Below are positions 52,004 through 59,776 of a DNA stretch of 64,000 bases, in pieces (position 1 is the stretch's first letter; every line of letters starts with the position of its first letter). Made by a program: the position numbers and the translations under genes. The DNA lies in contig JADMIJ010000004.1 in assembly GCA_015478655.1 (NCBI GenBank), positions 39,218 to 103,217 on the forward strand, written 5' to 3'. Under the pieces are notes generated by a model. That model was given only the letters and a program-made list of their open reading frames with translations. It had not been told where the DNA came from and did no database searches. The stretch is from Acidimicrobiales bacterium (GTDB lineage: Bacteria; Actinomycetota; Acidimicrobiia; Acidimicrobiales; RAAP-2).

Positions 52004-52033
52004 AGCCTACCGGCCGGGGACCGCCGGGCTCAA
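52004..52033 (-). promoter_or_regulatory. Candidate ssrA promoter
   Basis: On the minus strand TTGAGC (52033-52028) and TAGGCT (52009-52004) are 18 bp apart, giving a start about 35 nt before the mature 5' end. That is consistent with 5' trimming of the precursor. TAGGCT-like -10 boxes are common in actinobacteria. Sequence-based only. Confidence 0.45.
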
Positions 52034-52042
52034 CGCGCCTGA

Positions 52043-52606
52043 TCAGCCCCGGCGGTCGGAGACCCCCCTGGTGGCAGCCCGGGCCTCGCGGGCGGCCTCC
52101 AGGCTGGCGTCCCTGGTGGCGATGGCATGGCGCTTGTCGTACTGCCGCCGCCCGCGGGCCAGGGCCAGTTCGACCTTGGCGCGCCCGTCCCTGAAGTAGA
52201 TGGACAGCGGCACCATGGTGAGCGACTGCTGCTGGGAGCGTCCCATCCACTCATCGATCTGACGGCGATGGAGGAGCAACTTCCTCCTGCGATCGGGTTC
52301 GTGGGCACCGAATCCATTGGCCTGGGCGTACGGCGGGACGTGGACACCGAAGAGCCACATCTCTCCGTCGATGATCCGAGCGTAGGAGTCCTGAAGGGCG
52401 ATACGGCCCGCCCGCAGGGATTTGACCTCGGATCCCTGCAGAACGATCCCGCATTCGGTGGTGTCGAGGATGTCGTAGTCATGCCGGGCCCGCCGGTTCG
52501 AGGCCACCACCCGGTTGGCCTCCGGTGCCGCCGGCGTACCCGACGTCCTCGAGGACCGGGATGTTCCGGTACCCAGCGTCGCACCCTTCTTCTTGGTAGC
52601 AGCCAT
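52043..52606 (-). CDS. smpB: SsrA-binding protein SmpB
   Basis: About 187 residues, longer than the usual 155-160 owing to a basic Ser/Thr-rich N-terminus of about 30 residues. The core VVASNRRARHDYDILDT, IVLQGSEVKSLRAGR, LFGVHVPPY and RKLLLHRRQID matches SmpB, and the tail RRQYDKRHAIATRD is the C-terminal helix that reads the empty mRNA channel. It binds tmRNA. The start at 52606 is chosen over 52612; neither has a good ribosome site. It is divergent from mec. Confidence 0.93.
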   Translation of the reverse strand: MAATKKKGATLGTGTSRSSRTSGTPAAPEANRVVASNRRARHDYDILDTTECGIVLQGSEVKSLRAGRIALQDSYARIIDGEMWLFGVHVPPYAQANGFGAHEPDRRRKLLLHRRQIDEWMGRSQQQSLTMVPLSIYFRDGRAKVELALARGRRQYDKRHAIATRDASLEAAREARAATRGVSDRRG

Positions 52607-52663
52607 ACCCATGCGAAGGTAGTCGCCCGATCCGGTTCTGGCTTCCTCTATCGTGAACCGATC

Positions 52664-53071
52664 ATGCTCTCCCTCCCCAAGACGGTGCACGATCAGATGG
52701 TGGCCCACTGTCTGACTGGGTTGCCCGAGGAGGCCTGCGGCCTGCTGGGGGGCGATCTCAGTACGGCCCAGGCGGTCACGTGCTATCCCACCCGCAACGT
52801 GGCCGCCTCGGCCAAGCTCTACACGGTCGATCCGAAGGAGCATCTCCTGGCCGATCGCAACGCCGAGGCGGCCGGCAACTCGATCATCGGGGTCTTCCAC
52901 TCCCATACGCATACCGAGGCATATCCGTCACCCACCGATGTGGCCCAGGCCCCGGATCCCGAATGGCACTACGTGCTGGTCTCGCTCCGAGACGTCCAAC
53001 CGGTGGTGCGGAGCTATCGGATCGTCGACGGGAAGGTCACCGAGGAACCAGTGAGGTTGCAGCCCCGGTAG
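52664..53071 (+). CDS. mec: JAMM/MPN+ metalloprotease (Mec-like CysO-cysteine peptidase)
   Basis: 135 residues. Catalytic Glu lies in PEEACGLLGG (about 21-30), and the JAMM motif is HSHTHTEAYPSPTD, His-x-His, seven residues, Ser-x-x-Asp. Mycobacterium Mec removes cysteine from CysO-cysteine; the order mec-cysO-cysM is the same here. It might also trim the C-terminal extension of CysO (see findings). ATG 52664 is divergent from smpB. Confidence 0.9.
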   Translation: MLSLPKTVHDQMVAHCLTGLPEEACGLLGGDLSTAQAVTCYPTRNVAASAKLYTVDPKEHLLADRNAEAAGNSIIGVFHSHTHTEAYPSPTDVAQAPDPEWHYVLVSLRDVQPVVRSYRIVDGKVTEEPVRLQPR

Positions 53072-53125
53072 AATCCCAACCGGAGTAGTCGGCTTTACCC
53101 CAACGGTGGTGAATTGAGCCACGGC

Positions 53126-53174
53126 GGTGGCCACCCGGTAGTGCCGCCAAGACGCCGGAGCACGGGTGGCCGCC
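53126..53174 (+). promoter_or_regulatory. Strong hairpin in the mec-cysO intergenic leader
   Basis: GGTGGCCACCCG (53126-53137) and CGGGTGGCCGCC (53163-53174) pair over 12 bp with one G-U, around a 25-nt loop. This lies 61 nt before the GTG of cysO. The loop repeats CGCC elements that could form alternative stems. A cis-regulatory RNA or processing signal is possible; I do not recognise a known riboswitch class. Confidence 0.45.
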
Positions 53175-53235
53175 AAGTCAACGACGAACAACCAGGTGGG
53201 TCGCAGCGAACGGCCCCGCAGCCAGAGGAGATCCC

Positions 53236-53541
53236 GTGCCTGTCCCAGTCAACCTGCCGACCGTCCTGCGGTCTCATGCCGGAGGAGCGAAGGCCGTGTC
53301 GGTCGAAGGTTCCACGGTTGGCGAGGCGTTGACCGCCCTGGTCGAGCAGTGCCCGGGCCTGGCCGGTCAGGTCATCGACGGTGATGGGACATTGCACAAG
53401 TTCGTGAACGTGTATCTCAACGATGACGATGTGCGCTACCTGTCGTCCCTCGACACCCCCGTGAGCGACTCGGATGAGATCTCGATCCTGCCGGCAGTGG
53501 CCGGCGGCGCTGTTGGCGACAGGTTCCCTCCTCTCCGATGA
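53236..53541 (+). CDS. cysO: CysO-like sulfur carrier protein (ThiS/MoaD family) with C-terminal extension
   Basis: 101 residues. LPTVLRSHAGGAKAVSVEG, FVNVYLNDDDVRYL and EISILPAVAGG follow the CysO/MoaD ubiquitin-like fold closely. In Mycobacterium the protein ends at AVAGG; here ten more residues (AVGDRFPPLR) follow before the TGA. Thiocarboxylation needs a free C-terminal Gly, so a protease would have to trim the tail. The GTG start follows AGAGGAG. The stop overlaps the cysM start (ATGA), giving coupled translation. Confidence 0.88.
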   Translation: MPVPVNLPTVLRSHAGGAKAVSVEGSTVGEALTALVEQCPGLAGQVIDGDGTLHKFVNVYLNDDDVRYLSSLDTPVSDSDEISILPAVAGGAVGDRFPPLR

Positions 53542-54485
53542 CGGCCCATGGCTCCGTCCTGGAGCTGATCGGCAACACACCGCTGGTCGAGATCAGCCAG
53601 CTGAGCCCGAACCCAGCAGTCCGGATCCTGATCAAGCTCGAGGGTCAGAACCCGGGCGGATCGGTCAAGGACAGGATCGCCCTGTCGATGATCGAGGACG
53701 CCGAACGGGAGGGCATCCTCAAACCGGGTCACACCCTGCTCGAGCCCTCATCGGGCAATACCGGCATCGGCCTGGCCATGATCTGCCGGGTCAAGGGGTA
53801 CCACCTCAAAGTGGTCCTGGCTACGAACGTCTCCATCGAGCGCCGGCAACTCCTGGAGTCCTGGGGAGCCGAGATCATCGAATCCCCGGGCTCGGAGGGC
53901 TCCAACGGTTCGGTGCGGCGGGCGCAGGCGCTGGCGGCCGAGCATCCCGAATGGGCATTCCTGCACCAGTACGCCAATCCTGCCAATCCCAGAGCGCACT
54001 ATGAGGGCACCGGTCCGGAGATATGGCGTGACTGTCCCGAAGTCACCCACTTCGTCGCCGGCCTCGGCACGTCCGGCACCCTCATCGGTGTCGGCCGCTA
54101 CCTGAAGGAGCGCAATCCGACCATCAAGGTCCTGGCCATCGAGCCCCCGGCGGGCGAATTGGTCGACGGACTTCGCAATCTCTCCGACGGGTACATCCCG
54201 CCGATCTTCGTCGACAATGGGGGAGCCGAGCTTCTCGACGGCCGGAGGATCGTGCGTCCTCGGGAATCGATCGAGTGGACTCGCAGACTCATCGAGGTCG
54301 GTGTCTTCGCCGGCATCTCCTCGGGGGCGGCGCTGGCCGGAGCAGCCAGGACGGCGTCGTCCATCGACTCGGGGACCATCGTGGTGGTCGCCGCCGACGG
54401 CGGATGGAAGTATCTCTCGACCGGAGCATGGACCGACGATCTCGATGTGGTCGAGGAACGGGCCAAGTCGATCACCTATTTCTGA
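53538..54485 (+). CDS. cysM: Cysteine synthase CysM (CysO-thiocarboxylate-dependent)
   Basis: 315 residues. The PLP Lys is in NPGGSVKDRIAL (about 44), the substrate loop in PSSGNTGIGLA, GLGTSGTLIGVG binds the PLP phosphate, and GISSGAALAGA is near the C-terminus. Its place after cysO matches the mycobacterial O-phosphoserine/CysO pathway for making cysteine. The C-terminal EERAKSITYF tail also resembles CysM. Coupled to cysO. Confidence 0.93.
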   Translation: MTAHGSVLELIGNTPLVEISQLSPNPAVRILIKLEGQNPGGSVKDRIALSMIEDAEREGILKPGHTLLEPSSGNTGIGLAMICRVKGYHLKVVLATNVSIERRQLLESWGAEIIESPGSEGSNGSVRRAQALAAEHPEWAFLHQYANPANPRAHYEGTGPEIWRDCPEVTHFVAGLGTSGTLIGVGRYLKERNPTIKVLAIEPPAGELVDGLRNLSDGYIPPIFVDNGGAELLDGRRIVRPRESIEWTRRLIEVGVFAGISSGAALAGAARTASSIDSGTIVVVAADGGWKYLSTGAWTDDLDVVEERAKSITYF

Positions 54486-54530
54486 CGGCCGAATCGCGCC
54501 GCCCGACCGTAGGCGGAAGGACGCCCTGCC

Positions 54531-55316
54531 TTGGTAGGTGATCGATCGCCATCGGAGGGCCACGAGGGCGTCCCCGCACCGGGCGGCAGCGGTGCCACGC
54601 TCTCGCTGACCGTGCTCGGCTGTGACGGGAGTTGGACGGGCCCCGGCGGCGCCGGTAGCGGCTACCTGGTGCGGTCGGGTGGCTCCAGCCTGCTCATGGA
54701 GGCCGGGCCGGGCACGTTCGCCCGTCTCCAGGACCACATCGACCCGGCATCGATCGATGGGATCTTCATCTCGCACCACCATCCCGATCATTGGGCCGAT
54801 CTCCACCCGCTGGCCACCCATGCCCACTACGCGCTGGGCCGGCAGGGGATCCCGATCTACGCGCCGGCCGGCCTGGGCCGTGCCGCCCGGCTGGACGCAT
54901 CTCCTGCATTCGACTGGCACGAGGTGACCGACGGTGGCGCCGCTCGTGTCGGTGACCTCGAACTTGCCTTTCATCGCACCGACCACAGCTTCGAGACGCT
55001 GGCCGCACGGATCGATGCCGGGGCCCATGCCCTGGGGTACTCTGCCGACACCGGGCCGGCCTGGTCACTGACTGCACTGGGGACCGGCCTCCACCTCGCA
55101 CTGTGCGAGGCGACCTACACCATCGAGCATGAAGGGACCGCGGGCCACATGAGTGGACGCCAGGCCGGGGAGCAGGGGCGGGATGCCGCCGCCGAGCGCC
55201 TGGTGATCACCCATCGCTGGCCCACCGTTGACGCCTCGGCGGTGGCGTCCGAGGCTGAAGCGGCGTTTGGCGGGCCGGTGGAACAGGCCGTGATCGGAAA
55301 GGAATTCGTACTGTGA
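54531..55316 (+). CDS. MBL-fold hydrolase (Rv1339-type cyclic-nucleotide phosphodiesterase-like)
   Basis: 261 residues from a [17 protein letters not shown] is the metal-binding HxHxDH motif; further His lie in FHRTDHSF and VITHRWP. The same position, between cysM and rph, is taken in Mycobacterium by the homologue of Rv1339, an MBL protein described as a cAMP phosphodiesterase; similar activity here is inference. It overlaps rph (GTGA). Confidence 0.85.
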   Translation: MVGDRSPSEGHEGVPAPGGSGATLSLTVLGCDGSWTGPGGAGSGYLVRSGGSSLLMEAGPGTFARLQDHIDPASIDGIFISHHHPDHWADLHPLATHAHYALGRQGIPIYAPAGLGRAARLDASPAFDWHEVTDGGAARVGDLELAFHRTDHSFETLAARIDAGAHALGYSADTGPAWSLTALGTGLHLALCEATYTIEHEGTAGHMSGRQAGEQGRDAAAERLVITHRWPTVDASAVASEAEAAFGGPVEQAVIGKEFVL

Positions 55317-56077
55317 CTGAAGGAACGATTGCCCGCCGTTCGACGGGACGAGCCGACGGCCGGGCCACCGACGAGTTGCGCCCGGCCACCTTCGAGCGCG
55401 ACTTCACCGTCTTTGCCCCGGGTTCCGTTCTGGTCTCGATGGGGCGGACCCGGGTGTTGTGCACGGCATCCGTGGAGGAGCGGGTCCCGCCGTGGATGCG
55501 GGGGAGCGGTAAGGGATGGGTCACGGCTGAGTACTCGTTGCTGCCCGGTTCCACCGGTGAGCGGGTGTCCCGCGAGGCGGCCAAGGGGAAACAATCCGGT
55601 CGCACCCAGGAGATCCAGCGGCTCATCGGGAGATCGCTGCGCTCGGTGTGCGACATGGCCGTACTCGGCGAGTTGCAGATCACCGTGGACTGCGACGTCC
55701 TCCAGGCTGATGGCGGAACCCGGACGGCGTCGATCTGTGGCGCCTATGTGGCGTTGCACGATGCATTGACCCGGCTGGTCCAGAAGGGCACCCTGAGGAT
55801 GAATCCGCTCACCGAGGCAGTGGCCGCGGTGTCGGTGGGGGTGGTGGACGGAGTGTGCATGCTCGACCTGCCCTACGAAGAGGACAGTCGGGCCGAAGTG
55901 GACATGAACGTGGTGATGACCTCGTCAGGCCGGTTCATCGAGGTGCAGGGGACGGCCGAGGGGATGCCGTTCACCAAGGGCGAGCTCGACGAGATGTTGA
56001 GCCTGGCCGAGCACGGGATCGCCCTCCTCCTCGACCTGCAGACGGAGACCCTGTCAGAACCCCCGCCGCCCCGTTGA
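55313..56077 (+). CDS. rph: Ribonuclease PH
   Basis: 254 residues. [48 protein letters not shown] and [16 protein letters not shown] are the characteristic RNase PH blocks, including the phosphate-binding Arg positions. It trims the CCA-adjacent 3' ends of tRNA precursors phosphorolytically. The GTG start overlaps the stop of the MBL gene. rdgB follows after 2 bp. Confidence 0.95.
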   Translation: MTEGTIARRSTGRADGRATDELRPATFERDFTVFAPGSVLVSMGRTRVLCTASVEERVPPWMRGSGKGWVTAEYSLLPGSTGERVSREAAKGKQSGRTQEIQRLIGRSLRSVCDMAVLGELQITVDCDVLQADGGTRTASICGAYVALHDALTRLVQKGTLRMNPLTEAVAAVSVGVVDGVCMLDLPYEEDSRAEVDMNVVMTSSGRFIEVQGTAEGMPFTKGELDEMLSLAEHGIALLLDLQTETLSEPPPPR

Positions 56078-56079
56078 TC

Positions 56080-56697
56080 GTGGCGGAACTCGAGCTGGTA
56101 CTGGCCAGTGCGAATCCCGACAAGGCGGCGGAGATCAGCGCGATCCTCGAGCTCGTCCCCGGAGTCGTGCTGCATCCTCGGCCTGCTTCGGTCCCCGAGG
56201 TGGAGGAGACCGGAGACACGCTGGTCGACAATGCCCGCTTGAAGGCGTTCTCACTGGTCGAGGCGATCGGCATGGCAGCCGTTGCCGACGACACGGGCCT
56301 CGAGGTCGAAGCGCTGGGGGGAGCCCCCGGTGTCTACTCGGCCCGCTACTCCGGCGAGCACGCAACCTACGCCGACAACGTGGCCAAGCTGCTCGAGGAG
56401 CTCGACAAGGTCGGGGCCGACTCACCGGAGCGGCGCACAGCGAGGTTCCGTTGCGTTGCCTTCGTCGGATTCCCGGACGGCACAGAGGTGTGGGCCGACG
56501 GCGAGGTGATGGGCATCATTGCGCCCCGGGCACTCGGGGAATCCGGGTTCGGCTACGACCCGGTGTTCGCGCCCGATGGTCACGGCGGTCGCACGTTCGC
56601 CCAGATGAACCCCGAAGAGAAGCACAGGATCTCTCATCGTGGCCGGGCATTCAGGGCCCTGGCCGGGCGTCTCGGGGCCGGTGGCGGCTCCACCTGA
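56080..56697 (+). CDS. rdgB: Non-canonical purine NTP pyrophosphatase (RdgB/HAM1)
   Basis: 205 residues. The nucleotide-binding start is VLASANPDKAAEI. AAVADDTGLEVEALGGAPGVYSARY is the catalytic region (Asp pair), and ESGFGYDPVFAPDG is the base-recognition segment. It removes ITP/XTP from the pool. GTG 56080 (two bases after rph's stop) or TTG 56074 are both possible. The rph-rdgB pair is conserved in actinobacteria. Confidence 0.95.
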   Translation: MAELELVLASANPDKAAEISAILELVPGVVLHPRPASVPEVEETGDTLVDNARLKAFSLVEAIGMAAVADDTGLEVEALGGAPGVYSARYSGEHATYADNVAKLLEELDKVGADSPERRTARFRCVAFVGFPDGTEVWADGEVMGIIAPRALGESGFGYDPVFAPDGHGGRTFAQMNPEEKHRISHRGRAFRALAGRLGAGGGST

Positions 56698-56749
56698 ACC
56701 GGTGGACCAGCGCCTAGCGTCGCTCCCAGCTGAGCATGGAGGCCTCCGG

Positions 56750-57178
56750 GTGAGTGATGTATCGCAAGGTCCGGGATGGTGGCTCGCCTCGGACGGAAGG
56801 TGGTACTCCCCGGACCAGGCTCCGGGTTTCGCGCCGCCGTCCCCGAGCCCCGGAGCACCTCCGGCCACACCTCCCTATGGGCCGCCTCCCACTCCTGCTG
56901 GGTATGGACCCCCGACCGACCCCGCAGGATATGGACCTCCGTCGGGACCCCCGGCCTACGGATCCCCGCCCGGCCCGCCGGGGTATGCCCCGCCGTTCAA
57001 CCCGGGGTATGGCTACCCACAAGCGCTCCCACCCTACGGATACGCACCGGTGGGCGGGACCAACGGCCTGGCCATCGCCTCGCTGGTGTGCAGCCTGTTC
57101 TTCTGGGTCCTGATCGTTGCCCTCGTCGTCGCCGCCCACAACTGCAACCAGCCGTACTCGTGCACGTCCACCACCTGA
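56750..57178 (+). CDS. Pro/Gly/Tyr-rich membrane protein (DUF2510/DUF4190-like, short C-terminus)
   Basis: 142 residues. GPGWWLASDGRWYSP near the N-terminus is a short tryptophan motif (DUF2510-like). About 70 residues of GYGPP-type repeats follow, then TNGLAIASLVCSLFFWVLIV, a DUF4190-like start of one membrane helix, ending soon after (CNQPYSCTSTT). Typical DUF4190 proteins have two helices and continue, so this one may be truncated or a single-pass variant. GGAGG precedes the GTG at 56750. Confidence 0.65.
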   Translation: MSDVSQGPGWWLASDGRWYSPDQAPGFAPPSPSPGAPPATPPYGPPPTPAGYGPPTDPAGYGPPSGPPAYGSPPGPPGYAPPFNPGYGYPQALPPYGYAPVGGTNGLAIASLVCSLFFWVLIVALVVAAHNCNQPYSCTSTT

Positions 57179-57181
57179 TCA

Positions 57182-57198
57182 ACCGGCACTGAGCCGGT
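57182..57198 (+). terminator. Short hairpin after the Pro-rich protein gene
   Basis: ACCGGC (57182-57187) and GCCGGT (57193-57198) pair around a 5-nt loop, just after the stop codon. No T-run. Confidence 0.35.
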
Positions 57199-57288
57199 CG
57201 GATCGCCGGGCCCCCGGTCGGGCGCCGTCAGGGGCGCGTCATTCGATCGGCGAGGTCTCGCCGTCCCACCCGACCGTCGGCACCCCGG

Positions 57289-58266
57289 TCAGCCCGCCCG
57301 GCCGTCTCCCGGACCGTCGGGATCAGCTGGGGCCGCCCAGGGATCGGTCTCCGCCGGAGGGGGCATCATGGCCAGTTCGGCGAGGCTGCTCACCCGCGCG
57401 TTGCTGCCCACCGCCGGGCCGGGCGGCGGCGGGAGGGATGCGACCTGTTCTTGGGGTTCTGTCGCGCTCGGCAGGGGCGGATCCTGGTGACCCGGATCAG
57501 CCATCCCGGGCATGGGTTGCAAAACGATGAGACCCGCGGCACGCAGGTCGCGCAGTGTGCGAAGACCCACGATCTGGTCACCGCCGATCTCGTCGAGCAC
57601 CTTCCTGACCGATCCCCCCAGGTTGCCTACCGCGGTCAGGACACGCCACTGGTCGTTGCGGATCTGGACGTCGTGACCGGGTGGAGCCGGGGACAGGGTC
57701 ACTTCCGCCTCGAGCGGTACCACCGTGAGGATCCCGCGCCACTCCTGGACCTGGGGGTGGACCTCGTGGAGCACGGCCGCCACCGGAACCCTCGGATGCC
57801 CACTCGGGGAGGCCGAACCGACCGTGAAGTAGAACCAGCCCTCCGTCAGGCAGGCCAGCTCGAAGATGGCCTGGCCCATGGTTGCGGCTGCGCCGACCCG
57901 CGCATTGGACAGCTCGCCGTCTTCCAGCCACAGTCGGCCGTCCACCAGCCCGCCGATCACCCGCAGCTCACCGGTCTGTGCGGTGGAGGCCAGCAACGAA
58001 AGAAGGTCGGACAGGGACACCACGGACAGCGATCCCTGCAGGGAGGCCTGTGGTGCGTCGGCGGAGGACGGCGTCGAACTCGAGGGCAGGGGCTCGTTCC
58101 CGAGCGGGGTCGCCCCGACCATGGGGGCCGGGACGGGACCGACTGACCCATCTGCGGTCCCATCGGCCGCGATGGGAGATTCGGCGGGTTGACCGAGGAT
58201 GCCGTCCAACCCCTGGCCATGATCGTTGACTTGTGATCCTCGTGGGGACCGGCGGCTCCTGGCCAT
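57289..58266 (-). CDS. DUF4388 domain protein
   Basis: 325 residues. The segment SLQGSLSVVSLSDLLSLLAS, then TGELRVIGGLVDGRLWLEDG, is the DUF4388 (PatA-like) domain at about 75-200, a family linked to two-component and gliding/secretion regulators. A second half (about 200-260) has helices like a winged-helix (WRVLTAVGNLGGSVRKVLDEI). N- and C-termini are Pro/Gly/Ala-rich and disordered. No catalytic site. Function unknown. Confidence 0.78.
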   Translation of the reverse strand: MARSRRSPRGSQVNDHGQGLDGILGQPAESPIAADGTADGSVGPVPAPMVGATPLGNEPLPSSSTPSSADAPQASLQGSLSVVSLSDLLSLLASTAQTGELRVIGGLVDGRLWLEDGELSNARVGAAATMGQAIFELACLTEGWFYFTVGSASPSGHPRVPVAAVLHEVHPQVQEWRGILTVVPLEAEVTLSPAPPGHDVQIRNDQWRVLTAVGNLGGSVRKVLDEIGGDQIVGLRTLRDLRAAGLIVLQPMPGMADPGHQDPPLPSATEPQEQVASLPPPPGPAVGSNARVSSLAELAMMPPPAETDPWAAPADPDGPGDGRAG

Positions 58267-58490
58267 CGTCCTTGCCCTTCAGTCAAGACGCTCGGATGAA
58301 TCAGCGTAACTGCAATCAGGGAGTATCTCCATGCTGAACGTGATCGCGAATCAACGTTCGGCCTGCTGTTTCAGGCCAACCCACCCTGGAGTCGGCCCAT
58401 CGGCGATCGGAGGGGCCTCGCCCTTCCCCGGCCCGGGATCAGCCCTGGGCGGCGCTCAGTCGGAATCAGAGGGAGCCGGCAGACGGTGGC

Positions 58491-59669
58491 TCAGGAGACG
58501 GTGACCAGGGTGCCGATCGGGGTCAGCGGGTAGACCACGGCGGCGTTGGCCGGAGGCATCTCGACGCAACCGACGCTCTGCGGGTAGCCGTAGCTGCCCC
58601 GCACGAAGCCATGGAGGGCGTCCCCGCCGTTGAAGTAGCTCACCCAGGGGATCCCCGGGTCGGAGTACTTCGAACCGTCCGGATTGGTACCGGTCATGGT
58701 GGTCACCTTGTACCGGAGGTAGACGGGAAAGGTGCCAGAGGCGGTGGGGGCTGCTGCCACCCCCGTATTGGCCCGGGTGGAGTAGACCGCGGCCCCGTTG
58801 CTGTAGACCGTGGTGGTCTGGGGAAGGACCTGCGAAACATAGACGTAGTCATACGGATTGGGGTCGATGGCGCCGGCGGCGGCGTCAGCCAGAAGCTGCT
58901 CCCACACGGCCGGTCCGGCCTGACCGTCGGTCTTGAGGTTGTGCTGCGACTCGAAGGCCATGATGGCGCCCCGGGTGATCTCGTTGGGCGTGCCTGCGGT
59001 CCACAGGCTCTGGAGGGATGCCGGCTCACTCCAGCGCCAGGTGAACGAGCCCTCCTGGGCCTGGGCTGCCTCTTGCGCCGCGGGCAACGCACCCGCGGCG
59101 GTGAAGCTGACCGGGAGATACCCGAGCTGGGCCAGAAGCTGCTGCAACCGCAGGGTACTGCCGCCGGCAACGGTGAATCTGACCGACAACGGCTGGGCCA
59201 ACCGCTTGCCGGCGGCGCTGACCACACCGGTGTCACCGGCCGGGATCGAGATCGTCTCGGACGACAACGGGGCGAACGGGGCCGAGGCGACGAAGGTGAA
59301 GGTGTCGGGGGTGACCACCTGCCAGGTGCCGGCAACCGAAGGGCTCAGGGAGGGAGCGGGGGAGTGGGGATCGAGGGGAACTGAGAAATGCACCGACACG
59401 GTGGCGTCGGTGGGGACCCCGGTGCTGCCGTCGGCAGGGCCCACCGAGGCCACGCTCAGGGGCGCCGGATTGGCCGCGGCCTCGACGGCAGGAGCAGTCG
59501 TCGATGTTGAAGAGACGACCGCCCCGCTGGAGCCGCGAAATGCGAAGGCGGCCACGCCTGAGCCCATGACGACCGCCGCCACGAGGGCGACGCCGATGGG
59601 CCAGCGCCTGCGTCGGGCGCGGGGCTGTTGTGGTGCCATCGACCTCGAGTGTGCGTGGGCTGCCGACAT
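58491..59669 (-). CDS. L,D-transpeptidase (YkuD fold) with variant active site
   Basis: 392 residues. Membrane anchor (about 22-44), then an Ig-like domain (about 65-165: GVPTDATVSVHFSVPLDP), then a peptidoglycan-binding-like segment, then the YkuD domain (about 285-392). The catalytic motif reads HGFVRGSYGYPQSVGCVEM: the Cys and upstream His are kept, while the usual SHGC...R has Val and Glu. ATG 59669 follows AGAGGAAGAGGT. It cross-links stem peptides in the cell wall (3-3 bonds), if active. Confidence 0.85.
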   Translation of the reverse strand: MSAAHAHSRSMAPQQPRARRRRWPIGVALVAAVVMGSGVAAFAFRGSSGAVVSSTSTTAPAVEAAANPAPLSVASVGPADGSTGVPTDATVSVHFSVPLDPHSPAPSLSPSVAGTWQVVTPDTFTFVASAPFAPLSSETISIPAGDTGVVSAAGKRLAQPLSVRFTVAGGSTLRLQQLLAQLGYLPVSFTAAGALPAAQEAAQAQEGSFTWRWSEPASLQSLWTAGTPNEITRGAIMAFESQHNLKTDGQAGPAVWEQLLADAAAGAIDPNPYDYVYVSQVLPQTTTVYSNGAAVYSTRANTGVAAAPTASGTFPVYLRYKVTTMTGTNPDGSKYSDPGIPWVSYFNGGDALHGFVRGSYGYPQSVGCVEMPPANAAVVYPLTPIGTLVTVS

Positions 59670-59776
59670 ACCTCTTCCTCTGTCACCAGAATCTACCAGT
59701 CCACAGTGCAATTACGCCGCCAACGGGCAAAGGCAGAGGACGCCAATTCCGTCGGTGGACCGGGTACCGAAACCGA

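Noticed and set aside
53126..53174. SAM-type riboswitch before cysO
   Set aside because: The hairpin does not show the conserved core of any SAM class I recognise; kept only as an unassigned hairpin.
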